Source of the DNA: a virus
IMG/VR virus record: IMGVR_UViG_3300015371_000056
Coordinates: 1-50,371 of that record
Reading direction: 5' to 3' (one strand)
Length of the DNA: 50,371 nucleotides
Shown here: positions 29,417-38,293 of the stretch, one piece after another
Numbering within the stretch: the first letter of the stretch is position 1
Layout: each line of letters starts with the position of its first letter
Translations under genes and position numbers: made by a program
Notes under the pieces: model-generated
Databases searched by the model: none
What the model was told of the DNA's origin: nothing
What the model saw: the letters and a program-made list of their open reading frames with translations, nothing else

Positions 29417-30153
29417 GCGTTGTATCTTCAGATCTCGTTCTCTACCATGCTGCGACTCAGTCTGATGTCGATGGTTCCACTGTTGGTGGTGCTATTGACA
29501 CACTGCGGCGCCCTGACTTCACACAGGTCACTGCAGGGGATACGGTTGAGGTGGTCTCTTCATCTGCCTCAGATACACAGAACTGCACCATCGAGGTTCG
29601 TAAGGCAGATGGCACGATTACTTCAGAGACACTCGCTCTCACAGGGACAACGGCAAAGATCTTCGCTGGCAACGGTGCTATCGACCGCATCCTCAAGGTC
29701 GAGCTTGCATCTGTTGCTATCGGAACGATCACTGTGCGCAAATCAGTAGCAGGTGTGACTTACAGAGTGATCCCGGTCGGTGAGCGTGGATTCTCTATGG
29801 TCATGCGGAAGGGTACATCCAGCACTTCTGGGTCTACTACCTACTACGCCAAGTTGTTCTGGAAGAACACGAACAGTACGAATGCCTTGCTCTCTGCTCA
29901 GGTGAGTGAGTCAGCAGACCCATCTGGGGTGTTCACTCATGGCCTAGCAACGGCAGTGAACGACTCAGGTACGACTACCAACCGTCAAACTGCTCCAGGT
30001 GGAGTCACGATTGACGGTACAGCGAAGAACGTACCTGGTACAGATCTTGGTGCCACTGCCGCTATTGGCCTCTGGCTTGCGATGCTCTTGGCAACGAACA
30101 ATGTTGCTCTCCGCTCTACCTACACAAGTCAGATTGCAGGCAGCACAACTTAG
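29413..30153 (+). CDS. Putative virion structural protein, 246 aa
   Basis: A Ser/Thr-rich, beta-rich sequence: AIDTLRRPDFTQVTAGDTVE, CTIEVRKADGTITSETLALT, and a C-terminal DLGATAAIGLWLAMLLATNN. The style is that of phage surface proteins. Not assigned. It ends immediately before the GC-rich block. Confidence 0.65.
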   Translation: MSVVSSDLVLYHAATQSDVDGSTVGGAIDTLRRPDFTQVTAGDTVEVVSSSASDTQNCTIEVRKADGTITSETLALTGTTAKIFAGNGAIDRILKVELASVAIGTITVRKSVAGVTYRVIPVGERGFSMVMRKGTSSTSGSTTYYAKLFWKNTNSTNALLSAQVSESADPSGVFTHGLATAVNDSGTTTNRQTAPGGVTIDGTAKNVPGTDLGATAAIGLWLAMLLATNNVALRSTYTSQIAGSTT

Positions 30154-30849
30154 ATGAAACGGCTTTTAGGCCTAGCCGTCTTGGCGGTGCTTCTGCCTGG
30201 CAGCGCGTCCGGCAGCAACAAGCCTGTCCCGCTCGGCTCCTCGTTCGGTGGCGTTCGGGGTGGTTCGGGCGTCAACGTAGTCGAGCAGCAGTCGAACTAT
30301 CCGTACGATTCAACGGCGGTCACGAATCCGACCGGCTGCGCCTGGGACATCAACGACTGGAACGACACCGGCACCGATGGTTACCTCAACGCTGGCGCCT
30401 CCTACTCGATGACGGTCTGCCAGATCTCCGACCCGGATCCGGTCTACCGAACGATCAACGGGACGGCCGCTTGGTGGAGCAGCCCGCACGGCTATTTCTC
30501 CGGCTGGGTTGCTGCCCCCTCAGGTGCGTTGACGGTCACGGCTTGCTATTCCCCGCAGGGACGTTGCTTCCCGCTCGGCTCAGTCTTGAGCGGTGGGCAG
30601 TATCAGTGGCTGATTTGTTCGCACGCCGTCTACACCTCGTCCGATCCGGCCGTTATGGAGATCGCCGGCTCGAATGGCGGCCATGGCGTTGTCACGAATG
30701 TGGCCTTGACCGTGACCAATCCGACAGGTGCGCGGATCAAGAACATTGTCCTACAGGCTGGCGTCAGCTCGGACGTGCAGAAGGAGCCGGGTTGTCCTTA
30801 CCCAAGCGCTCCGCAATCCGATTATCCGTTCACATGGTCAACAAGCTGA
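30154..30849 (+). CDS. Secreted Cys-rich protein, 231 aa
   Basis: A clear signal peptide (MKRLLGLAVLAVLLPGSASG) is followed by a mature part with Cys in GCAWDINDW, MTVCQIS, TACYSPQGRCFPLG, WLICSHA and EPGCPYP, consistent with several disulfides. Such a protein is exported, so it is unlikely to be assembled into heads in the cytoplasm. It could be a cargo gene acting outside the host. Codons are GC-rich. It starts one base after the upstream stop. Confidence 0.75.
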   Translation: MKRLLGLAVLAVLLPGSASGSNKPVPLGSSFGGVRGGSGVNVVEQQSNYPYDSTAVTNPTGCAWDINDWNDTGTDGYLNAGASYSMTVCQISDPDPVYRTINGTAAWWSSPHGYFSGWVAAPSGALTVTACYSPQGRCFPLGSVLSGGQYQWLICSHAVYTSSDPAVMEIAGSNGGHGVVTNVALTVTNPTGARIKNIVLQAGVSSDVQKEPGCPYPSAPQSDYPFTWSTS

Positions 30850-31103
30850 CTGCGACTCTTGATCCTTACGTTTGGATCGAGGAGCAGCGTGAGGGGTATA
30901 TTCGCTATCGGCGCGATGATGGTGCCCGCTGGGAGGTGCACGGCGTTTGCGACCATCGGCGCGACTGTATGGTGGGGGCCATCGTAGATGGTGTTCTGAT
31001 CGAGACGGTGGAGCAGGCACGGGCACTGCCGAGACCCGAGCTGGATTGTCCGGTCGGCCCTGGCTTTAGCGGGTGCTGTCCGCTCCAGATCGAGGAGGTC
31101 TAG
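30834..31103 (+). CDS. Cys-rich hypothetical protein, 89 aa
   Basis: It starts MVNKLTATLDPYVWIEEQRE and has VCDHRRDCMVGAIVDGV and a C-terminal GFSGCCPLQIEEV. The CDHRxDC...GCC pattern recurs in actinophage proteins of unknown role. It overlaps the secreted gene by 16 nt. Confidence 0.7.
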   Translation: MVNKLTATLDPYVWIEEQREGYIRYRRDDGARWEVHGVCDHRRDCMVGAIVDGVLIETVEQARALPRPELDCPVGPGFSGCCPLQIEEV

Positions 31104-31889
31104 ATGGCGACCATCTCCAAGTTCTACTTCCTCGACGCAGCGACGCCGAACTCGGGGACGATGCCGACTGGAGCCTTCGTCAACCCTCACTTCGGAGCCG
31201 GGACCGACGCGACCGGGTCGCAGACGGCGAGAGACTCAACCGACACGCCCGGGGCGGCGCAGACGTCGGCGGTCGCTACCGCGGCCGCCAACACATCGAC
31301 GCAGACGCTCCAGCTTCGCCGTTACGTCTCTCGTCCGCTCGCGGCGCGCACCTTCGCCAACGCGGACGGCAACTGGACGTGGGACTACGCGGCGCTTGAA
31401 TCGAACACGAATCACAAGGCAGGATTCCAGATCAACGTCTACGGCTGGAGGCCGAGTACGGGGGCGCAAGTAGGGACCGGAGGTCTTGTGATCGGTACGG
31501 CGGCTCCGACCACGACGGCCGAGGCTCACTACAACGCCGCTGCCGGGTGGGGCGGGACGTCGCTCACGATTCAGGACGGCGACGTTCTCGTCTTTGAGAT
31601 CACCGACAACTTCACGCAGTCGATGGGCACCGCGTACCCCTCCACCTACTTCTACAACGGGACGACCGACGCCTCCACCACGAACGCGGCGAGCTATATC
31701 ACGCCTCCGTCTGCACTTACGCTGTTCTCAGGTGCTCCGACATCTCTAGTTGCTGCTCCTCGCCGTAATATGGCAGGCCTGATTACCCGGATGTCGCGCC
31801 TCACTCGGCGGCGCTCTGGTATCTGGGTTCCTGCTGACTGGAAAGAGAAGATTCTCGTCCCACAAGGAGGGCCAGATGTTGCCGTTTAG
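31104..31889 (+). CDS. Putative virion surface protein, 261 aa
   Basis: ATISKFYFLDAATPNSGTMP and a Thr/Ala-rich beta domain (TLQLRRYVSRPLAARTFANA, LTIQDGDVLVFEITDNF) suggest a jelly-roll-like structural protein. The first 205 codons are GC-rich. The last 50 (from about 31720) match the surrounding composition and have a basic RRNMAGLITRMSRLTRRRSG. The gene may therefore straddle a recombination joint. Confidence 0.68.
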   Translation: MATISKFYFLDAATPNSGTMPTGAFVNPHFGAGTDATGSQTARDSTDTPGAAQTSAVATAAANTSTQTLQLRRYVSRPLAARTFANADGNWTWDYAALESNTNHKAGFQINVYGWRPSTGAQVGTGGLVIGTAAPTTTAEAHYNAAAGWGGTSLTIQDGDVLVFEITDNFTQSMGTAYPSTYFYNGTTDASTTNAASYITPPSALTLFSGAPTSLVAAPRRNMAGLITRMSRLTRRRSGIWVPADWKEKILVPQGGPDVAV

Positions 31890-32361
31890 GATGTACACTG
31901 TTATCTTCGAGAATGTCACTGTCTCTGCAGCACAGGACTTCTTCGAGATCACTCCAGCAGATGACAAGCCCATCCAGATTAGGGGTTGGGAAATTGACAA
32001 TGTGGGTGGCACTGCTGACGCTGGTGATGCTCAGGAAGAACTCCTACGCTTACTTCTGCGCCGTGGGCACGCGACCAGTGGATCTGGTGGGTCGGCACCT
32101 ACTCCAGTTCCGGTTGTTTCATCTGACTCAGCTTCTGGGTTCACTGCAGAGGTGAACAATACCACGATTGCATCTACAGGTACGACGAAGGACATCTGGG
32201 CTGGTGGAGTGAATGTGCGTGTGCCTGGCCCATTCTTCCTCCCGCCAGAGTTGTGCCCTGTGATCTCTCAAGCTGACGTAACGATTGTGCTGCGCTTGCT
32301 AGCTGCACCTGCAGATGCAATCAGCCTCTCTGGCACACTGTGGGTTGCTGAGCTTGGGTAG
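31876..32361 (+). CDS. Putative virion structural protein, 161 aa
   Basis: AAGGAGG lies 6 nt before the ATG. The sequence is beta-rich with YTVIFENVTVSAAQDFFEIT, PIQIRGWEIDN and VPGPFFLPPELCPVI. Many phages carry such a domain in small tail or head proteins. It shares an end with the repeat protein (TAGTGAG). Confidence 0.65.
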   Translation: MLPFRMYTVIFENVTVSAAQDFFEITPADDKPIQIRGWEIDNVGGTADAGDAQEELLRLLLRRGHATSGSGGSAPTPVPVVSSDSASGFTAEVNNTTIASTGTTKDIWAGGVNVRVPGPFFLPPELCPVISQADVTIVLRLLAAPADAISLSGTLWVAELG

Positions 32362-33851
32362 TGAGCGTCTATCGCTACCCACCTCCCCTACTTAGGCGGA
32401 AGCCTTGGGTAGGAACGCTTCCCGTAACAACAACGCCAGTGTCAGCATCACTGGATATACCTGTTGAGGCACTTCAAGGTATCTCTAGTAATGGCGTAGT
32501 TGTTCCAGCAGAATCTCTTGGTGCCATTACCAAAATTCTTCTAGATCCAATCGAAGCGACTCAGGGGCTAGTGGTCGTTGGATCTGCTGATCCGATTGAA
32601 GCACGGCAAGGAGTCGCTACAACTGCACAAGAACCAGTTGAAGCACTCCAAGGCGTTGCTGCAACTGGACAGGAGCCTCTCGATAGCACTCAGAACTTGT
32701 TGGTTACTCTTTTACAGCCGATTGAGGCAGTTCAGGGTGGTATAACCAATACTGCAGTTGTGCAGATCGAAGCACTACAAGGAATCGTGCAGGCAGTTGC
32801 TGAGGTGATCGAAGCGCGGGGCGGTATTGCCACTACTGCTAGTGCTCCAGTTGAGTCGGTGCAGGGTATCGTCCAGACGCTGATTGACCAGTACGAGGCG
32901 CTACAAGGTCTCGGCACCACTTCACTCACGCCTGTAGAAGCACTACAAGGATTAGTGTCTACTGCTCAGGAGGCAGTGGAAGCACTCGGAGGTATTGCCT
33001 CACTTCTTGTTGAGCCATATGAGTCCCAGGGGCAAACTGCTGTGTCAACTGTCGCTGTACTTGCGATAGAAGCACAGCAAGGCATTGTGCGCACACTCTC
33101 AGAGGTGATCGAGGCGTCACAAGGCGTCGTAACGTCACAAGCGAGTCCCCTTGAGGCTTTGGGAGGGGTCGCAACAACATCCTCAGACGCCCTAGAAGCG
33201 CTGCAGAGCGTGGGTGTTACGAAGTCTGACCCGATTGAGGTAGTGCAGAGTGTTGTGAGCAGTATCTCTGATTCGATTGAGTCTACTCAAGGTGTAGCGA
33301 CGACTGCTTCTTCGCCAGTTGAGTCCCTCCAGGGCATCTTGAAGACGGTGCAAGATGCACTTGAAGCACTGCAGGGCATCGCAAGTGTTCTCTCAGACCC
33401 GATTGAGTCACAGGGACAGACTGCAGTGGTTGCTACTGGGGTGGTGGCAATCGAAGCACTTGGAGGCATTGCACAGACTCTGAGCAATGCAGTTGAATCT
33501 CTACAACGTTTGAGCACAACTGCATCTGAACCTGTTGAGTCTCTGCAGAGTGTCTCGACTACGGTTAGCGAGCCTGTTGAGTCGCTAAGTGGCGTATCTA
33601 AGTCAGTACCTGCTCCTGTAGAGTCACTCAGCGGAATCATCAGTTTGCTGATTGCCCCATTTGAGTCAATTGGTCAGGCACTTACAGCTCTTCTTAAAGC
33701 ATTCGCTAGGCCCACTCCGACTGACACTGAGTTCCAGGTTTCTCCAGATACTGCAGATTTGCTTACTGGTTCAGCAGACACTGGGTTTGCAGACCCGTCA
33801 ATAGATATAGCGGAGTTCAGTCCGCCCCATCCCAAGAAATCTAACCTCTAG
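32361..33851 (+). CDS. Protein of 29 tandem 14-residue repeats, 496 aa
   Basis: After a 33-aa start, about 29 units follow with consensus P(V/I)E(A/S)LQG(I/V)-x-x-T-x-x-x, mostly 14 residues (a few 15-16). Units 13-14 and 22-23 are near copies (IASxLxxPxESQGQTAV). The last 60 aa are not repetitive (PTPTDTEFQVSPDTADL, ending PHPKKSNL). No known family. A regular solenoid or fibre on the virion is likely. Confidence 0.75.
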   Translation: MSVYRYPPPLLRRKPWVGTLPVTTTPVSASLDIPVEALQGISSNGVVVPAESLGAITKILLDPIEATQGLVVVGSADPIEARQGVATTAQEPVEALQGVAATGQEPLDSTQNLLVTLLQPIEAVQGGITNTAVVQIEALQGIVQAVAEVIEARGGIATTASAPVESVQGIVQTLIDQYEALQGLGTTSLTPVEALQGLVSTAQEAVEALGGIASLLVEPYESQGQTAVSTVAVLAIEAQQGIVRTLSEVIEASQGVVTSQASPLEALGGVATTSSDALEALQSVGVTKSDPIEVVQSVVSSISDSIESTQGVATTASSPVESLQGILKTVQDALEALQGIASVLSDPIESQGQTAVVATGVVAIEALGGIAQTLSNAVESLQRLSTTASEPVESLQSVSTTVSEPVESLSGVSKSVPAPVESLSGIISLLIAPFESIGQALTALLKAFARPTPTDTEFQVSPDTADLLTGSADTGFADPSIDIAEFSPPHPKKSNL

Positions 33852-33869
33852 ACACTGTAGGATGTGGAC

Positions 33870-34784
33870 ATGAGCGACGGTATCACTATTTACCAAGGAA
33901 ACCTGTCTCCTGCAATCTCAGACGTACTGACGAACGAAGATGGGTCTGTGGTCAACCTCACTGGCGCATCACTCACCTTCAAGATGCGCAGAGTGGACAC
34001 AGGTGCGATCATTGCCAGCCATGCTGCAACTATTGTCGATGCCACTGCAGGTAAGTGGTCATACCAGTGGCAGGCAGGCGATACAGCGATACCAGGTGAG
34101 TTCAAGGCCTGGCTGACTGTCACTCCTTCAGGTGGTTCAGCCCAGGACACGCCTGAGTTCGATGTCGCAATCCTCGCGCATTCTCCACTGAGCATAGGCT
34201 CAGGGTTCATGCGAGCGCACACTCGCCAGAGATTGCGTTTGTTTGCTGACACTGGAACCTGCCCAGAAATCTCTGATCCAGTGGAAGTTGAGTTTCTTCT
34301 GGACATGGGTCGCATCATGGACACCTATGGTGCCCAGCCTCCAAAGGGGTTCACCTGGTACCCAGGAGTCGATCTAGGTCTCGGTACCTTTGTCGTGCCA
34401 TCTGTACCAAACGATCACTTCTACAAGGTTACGGCGCTTGCTGGGTCTCCGAAGTACACTGAACCTACTTGGCCTACAGCCTCTGGCACAAGTGTGGTTC
34501 AGGACGGTGTGACGTACACTGAGCAAGGGATCATGAGGTGGGAAGAGACTTACGATGCCAACTACTGTATCGCACAGGCTTGGCTGATGAAGGCAGGACG
34601 GATTGCTAGCTACTACAACTTCATGGTTGCCGGCAAGATGTTTTCTCGTCAGCAGTTCTACGATCACTGTATGAAGCAGTATCGGCAGTACGCCATGAAG
34701 GCACAGCTCAAGTCGATCAGACTCTCCACTCCACTGATTGGAAATGCGCTGACGAACATTCCTCTCTGGGTTGAGACGAACTGA
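33870..34784 (+). CDS. Ig-like plus head-tail connector protein, 305 aa
   Basis: The first 105 residues have the BppU-type beta sandwich found in baseplate and connector proteins: VVNLTGASLTFKMRRVDTGA, AGKWSYQWQAGDT, GEFKAWLTV. The remainder is helical (EVEFLLDMGRIMDTY, YCIAQAWLMKAGRIASYYNF) and could be the adaptor. ATG 33870 has AGG 8 nt upstream; GTG 33864 is an alternative. It is followed by other neck genes. Confidence 0.7.
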   Translation: MSDGITIYQGNLSPAISDVLTNEDGSVVNLTGASLTFKMRRVDTGAIIASHAATIVDATAGKWSYQWQAGDTAIPGEFKAWLTVTPSGGSAQDTPEFDVAILAHSPLSIGSGFMRAHTRQRLRLFADTGTCPEISDPVEVEFLLDMGRIMDTYGAQPPKGFTWYPGVDLGLGTFVVPSVPNDHFYKVTALAGSPKYTEPTWPTASGTSVVQDGVTYTEQGIMRWEETYDANYCIAQAWLMKAGRIASYYNFMVAGKMFSRQQFYDHCMKQYRQYAMKAQLKSIRLSTPLIGNALTNIPLWVETN

Positions 34785-35179
34785 TGCCTGCTCTAAGCGA
34801 ATGTGAGCTCGAGGCGATGCAGGCTGAGACCCAGACCTTCTACGACCACAAGCTAGATATCTACCGTGATTCACCTGCCTCCACGATAGATGACTATGGC
34901 GGGTACGGTGGTGGCACACCCACCAAGGTTCACTCAGATATTCCCTGTGAGATTTATCCAGGCATTGCGCATGTAGTGGACATGCTCGATCAAGGCCAGT
35001 TGGTGGATACTCAGCTCTATACGATCACTGTAGCACTTGGCACTGATGTGCAGAAGAACGACGAGGTGGTCATCACCACCTACAACAACCTCAGGCTACA
35101 GGTCAACGTAGTCTTCACACCAGAGTCACAAGCTATCGAGATGAGGTTTGTGGCAGACGCGGAGGTATTGCATGGCTAG
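34784..35179 (+). CDS. Head closure (stopper) protein, 131 aa
   Basis: The small beta barrel expected for the stopper is seen in KLDIYRDSPASTIDDYGGYG, IPCEIYPG, TITVALGTDVQKNDEVVITT and LRLQVNVVF. Position right after the connector supports it. The start overlaps the previous stop (TGATG). Confidence 0.75.
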   Translation: MPALSECELEAMQAETQTFYDHKLDIYRDSPASTIDDYGGYGGGTPTKVHSDIPCEIYPGIAHVVDMLDQGQLVDTQLYTITVALGTDVQKNDEVVITTYNNLRLQVNVVFTPESQAIEMRFVADAEVLHG

Positions 35180-35747
35180 AAAGTTTCACTTCAAGAATCT
35201 GAAAGCGCTCTTGCGCTGGAAGAAGAAGCACCCTAAGCAGCAGATCACTGACATCGTGATTACTGCGAACAGGCCGCATATCGTTCCTGCTAGCGACACT
35301 GCAACGACTCGTAGTCAGGTTGTTGCTATGGTGCACCACTCTCTGGCATACGCTGGAAAGTTCTACTACAGTATGCAGAGCAATCGTTCGGAACTGTTCC
35401 ATCGCGCCAAGGGAAACTTCACTGGCGCACATGCTGACTGTTCTCAGTTCTTCTGCTCAATCCTTCACTGGTTCGGTGTGAGGGGTGTGACTGACAGTGA
35501 TTGGACCGGCACGCTGTGGGACAAGGGAAAGGTGTTGACAGGACCGAAGCCTGGGTGCGGTGTGATTTTTGGTGCAAGACCTGGCGAGCATATTGCCTTC
35601 ATCTCTGAGAAAGACGAGCATGGCGTTTGGTGGACAATCGGGTTCGGACACCAAGGTGCACCTACTCATGTGTCTCTGCCAAATATGAAACACTACTTTG
35701 AGAGTCGCGGCCACCATGGCGTGAGGTACATCGATCTGATTCCCTAG
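35172..35747 (+). CDS. NlpC/P60-like peptidoglycan peptidase, 191 aa
   Basis: The catalytic Cys is in HADCSQFFCSILHWFGV and the His probably in RPGEHIAFISE, with GFGHQGAP further on. The preceding VAMVHHSLAYAGKFYYSM and FHRAKGNFTG match the opening of LysA-type peptidase domains in actinophages. It should cut stem peptides of the wall. ATG 35172 has GGAGG 7 nt upstream. Its place between stopper and tail-completion genes is unusual and could mean it is packaged in the virion. Confidence 0.75.
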   Translation: MARKFHFKNLKALLRWKKKHPKQQITDIVITANRPHIVPASDTATTRSQVVAMVHHSLAYAGKFYYSMQSNRSELFHRAKGNFTGAHADCSQFFCSILHWFGVRGVTDSDWTGTLWDKGKVLTGPKPGCGVIFGARPGEHIAFISEKDEHGVWWTIGFGHQGAPTHVSLPNMKHYFESRGHHGVRYIDLIP

Positions 35748-36091
35748 TGCCTGCTGCAGCCGGATACTTCGTCGTCTTCAACATCATCCCTGAGGTGATC
35801 GCTGCTGTTGAAGCACGGTCTCGCTCCTATCCGAAGCAGAAGGCAGACGAAGTGCTGAAGAATGCTCGTAGCAAGATCCACCGGGTGACTGGTGAGCTGC
35901 AAGACACAGCGTACACTCAGTCAGTAGAACACGGCAAGACGGCAGAGATCGTTTTTCCTTCTGATCACGCTGCACCTGTCGAGTATGGCACCTACAAGAT
36001 GAGTGCACGTCCTTACCTGTACCCAGCGATGATGGAAGCAGAAGATGACTTCTTCTCTGGGATCTTCACTGAGGCGGTAATGCGTGCCTGA
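35747..36091 (+). CDS. HK97 gp10-like tail completion/neck protein, 114 aa
   Basis: Family pattern: KNARSKIHRVTGELQDTAYT, then AEIVFPSDHAAPVEYGTYKM, SARPYLYPAM. These are the G-x-L and A-x-x-x-E-x-G-T...R-P-(F/Y)-L motifs of gp10. GTG start sharing one base with the lysin stop. Confidence 0.82.
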   Translation: MPAAAGYFVVFNIIPEVIAAVEARSRSYPKQKADEVLKNARSKIHRVTGELQDTAYTQSVEHGKTAEIVFPSDHAAPVEYGTYKMSARPYLYPAMMEAEDDFFSGIFTEAVMRA

Positions 36092-36542
36092 TAATCCGTA
36101 CGAGGTCTATGAGGCTGCAAAGTGGATGCAAGCTCTCTTTGAGGCTGACACTGGTGCTGGAGGTCTCTTCCAGACAGGCAACCCGAAGATCAATGGTGCC
36201 TTCATGGACCTAGTTCCAGAGGAAGTCAAGCTTCCAGCTGTGCGCTACCACGTACAAGGGTCACACTCAGTCAGAGGCGTTGGGCCAGGTAAGGCCTCCA
36301 AGATCATGGTCAAGATCGACTGGCTGGTTGTGGTGATGCGTGAGGGACATGAAGTCACACCGCTTCTGCCAATTGTGATGCGACTCGACACTCTACTGGA
36401 AGGAGCTACAGGGAGCACAACCCTGTGCAACATCGACTCTTGCGTGAATATGGAGCCATACCAGATCCTTGAGACAGACAAGTCTGGGGTACAGGTTCGT
36501 CACGCTGGGGCAATCTACCGTACCATAGTCATACCCAAGTAG
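36084..36542 (+). CDS. Tail terminator protein, 152 aa
   Basis: It follows gp10-like and precedes the major tail protein. EVYEAAKWMQALFEADTGAG and VKLPAVRYHVQGSHSVRGVG, then IMVKIDWLVVVMREG, match the alpha-beta fold of tail terminators. GTG start overlapping the previous gene by 8 nt. Confidence 0.75.
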   Translation: MPDNPYEVYEAAKWMQALFEADTGAGGLFQTGNPKINGAFMDLVPEEVKLPAVRYHVQGSHSVRGVGPGKASKIMVKIDWLVVVMREGHEVTPLLPIVMRLDTLLEGATGSTTLCNIDSCVNMEPYQILETDKSGVQVRHAGAIYRTIVIPK

Positions 36543-36563
36543 TAGGAAGGAGTAGGTCAAACC

Positions 36564-37550
36564 ATGCCAGAGCGTACCACTATCGCACAGGTCACGCAGA
36601 TCGGCGTAGAGAGTACGCCCGGTACTGGTGTCGCTGCGAATAAGCTCTTCCTGGCCACTGGCATCTCACCTGCGATCAAGGTGGACATGCAGAGGTTCAG
36701 GCCGATGGGTCAGAAGTTCCCAACGGTGCTCGTCCCTGGTAAGGAGTGGGTCGAGGCCAAGATCGACGGTTCTGGTTCCTATACGGAACTGACGTACCTC
36801 CTCGCGTCGCTTCTTACGGACCCGGGTGCACCAACCACTGTCGATACGACGGCGAAGAAGTACACATACAACCCGAGTGCCTCGACTGAGGATACACCTA
36901 AGACGTTCACTATCGAGCAGGGTTCTGCTGTTCGTGCCGGCAAGTTCTCTTACGGCATCGTCAATGAACTGCAGCTCGGGTTCTCACGGGATGGCATCGA
37001 CGTCTCTGGCTCTGTCCTCGGACAGAAGTACCAGGATGGCATCACTATGACTGCCACCCCGACTGCGATTACTCAGCTTCCAATCTTGCCGACTGATATC
37101 GACGTCTACGTGGATCCGACGTTTGGTGCACTTGGTACGACGAAGCTCACCCGCGCACTGAAGGCCTCCTGGAAGATCTCTGATCGTTGGGGGACTGTGT
37201 GGCCTCTCAACTCGGCGAATGCTTCCTTCGCTGCTACTGTTGAGACTGAGCCGAAGAGCGAAGTCAAGTTGCTCTTGGAAGCAGACACAGCAGGTATGGC
37301 GAATCTTCCCATCCTGCGTGCAGGTACCACCCAGTTCCTACGTCTCAGCGCCACCTCACCTACTCTTGCTGGGTCTACAACTCAGAAGTATCAGGTGATC
37401 CTGGACCAGGCGGTCAAGGTATCTGACGTTTCAGAGTTCAGTGATGAGGATGGTGTCTACGCTATCGAGTACACCTTCGAGATGGTGTTCGATGGCGGGT
37501 GGACCCGCTACCTGCAGGCTCAGGTAATCAATCAGCTCGCTTCGCTGTAG
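36564..37550 (+). CDS. Major tail protein, 328 aa
   Basis: It has the expected start (QVTQIGVESTPGTGVAANK), a MTP-like core with DGSGSYTELTYLLASLL and QGSAVRAGKFSYGIVNELQL, and a C-terminal EDGVYAIEYTFEMVFDG. It forms the tail tube. GC-rich codons as in the capsid gene fit high expression. Confidence 0.85.
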   Translation: MPERTTIAQVTQIGVESTPGTGVAANKLFLATGISPAIKVDMQRFRPMGQKFPTVLVPGKEWVEAKIDGSGSYTELTYLLASLLTDPGAPTTVDTTAKKYTYNPSASTEDTPKTFTIEQGSAVRAGKFSYGIVNELQLGFSRDGIDVSGSVLGQKYQDGITMTATPTAITQLPILPTDIDVYVDPTFGALGTTKLTRALKASWKISDRWGTVWPLNSANASFAATVETEPKSEVKLLLEADTAGMANLPILRAGTTQFLRLSATSPTLAGSTTQKYQVILDQAVKVSDVSEFSDEDGVYAIEYTFEMVFDGGWTRYLQAQVINQLASL

Positions 37551-37562
37551 GAAGGAGGGTAG

Positions 37563-37805
37563 ATGGCAGACGCAACTGATGCCGCGGTCGAACTTGCTGA
37601 GGAGCACAACATCGACTTGGAAGCTGTCGAAGGTACTGGAGAAGACGGCAGGATTGTTGTCGATGATGTAAGGGCACTCATCCCACCGAGTCCTCCTGCA
37701 GAGGAATCTGACAGGCCTGACACAAGTGGGTGGCCTCAGGGTGAGGACTATGACCCGCGGGAGGATCTAGGTCCAGTTCGTCCTGAGGATGAGCCGGACG
37801 AGTAG
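37563..37805 (+). CDS. Peripheral-subunit-binding-domain-like protein, 80 aa
   Basis: The first 40 residues (ATDAAVELAEEHNIDLEAVE, GTGEDGRIVVDDVRALI) match the PSBD/E3-binding domain of 2-oxo acid dehydrogenase complexes. An acidic, Pro-rich tail follows. In a phage it may be a small docking module on the tail tube or assembly factor. Position between the tube protein and the chaperones is typical for small tail proteins. Confidence 0.75.
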   Translation: MADATDAAVELAEEHNIDLEAVEGTGEDGRIVVDDVRALIPPSPPAEESDRPDTSGWPQGEDYDPREDLGPVRPEDEPDE

Positions 37806-37831
37806 TAGGACTACAACAAGGAGAGCAAACG

Positions 37832-38293
37832 GTGAAGGTTTCAGCGCTTAAAGCTCGGACTCGCACCGTTCCAGTAGTGGTCCCAGGATCAGATGGTGAG
37901 CCAGACGAACCTGTCAAGCTCACCTACTGTCCTGGTGCACTCACAATGGAACTGTGGCAAGGCCTCCAGGAAGTTGCTAACGATCCGCAGTCCGCGGACA
38001 TCGAAGCAGTGAAGATCTTCCTGATGAACCCGGACGATCCGCTGGTGGTTGACTGGGATCTGGAAGAGGAAGACGGATCGAAGTTCCCTTGCGATGCAGA
38101 GCACTTCGCTAAGTTGCCTCTCGACTTTCTCGGTTTGATTGTCGAGGCAATCGGGAATGACTCAGCCCCTTCCCCACAGAGGGGCGGGACCTTGGTCGGT
38201 GGCTCGCAACTGAAGGCGCTACCGGATCCTGCCCCTGGTGGTTCAGAATTGTCCGAGCAGCCGACAGGCTCGGATGCCGACCTTGGGAACTGA
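37832..38293 (+). CDS. Tail assembly chaperone G-type, 153 aa
   Basis: GTG start. Residues 30-110 (PVKLTYCPGALTMELWQGLQ, FAKLPLDFLGLIVEAIGND) are the G-protein fold. The last 44 residues are low in complexity (GGTLVGG, DPAPGGSELSEQPTGSDADL) because the other frame is the constrained one. Together with the T extension at 38161-38391 it makes the G-GT pair that loads the tape measure. Confidence 0.8.
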   Translation: MKVSALKARTRTVPVVVPGSDGEPDEPVKLTYCPGALTMELWQGLQEVANDPQSADIEAVKIFLMNPDDPLVVDWDLEEEDGSKFPCDAEHFAKLPLDFLGLIVEAIGNDSAPSPQRGGTLVGGSQLKALPDPAPGGSELSEQPTGSDADLGN

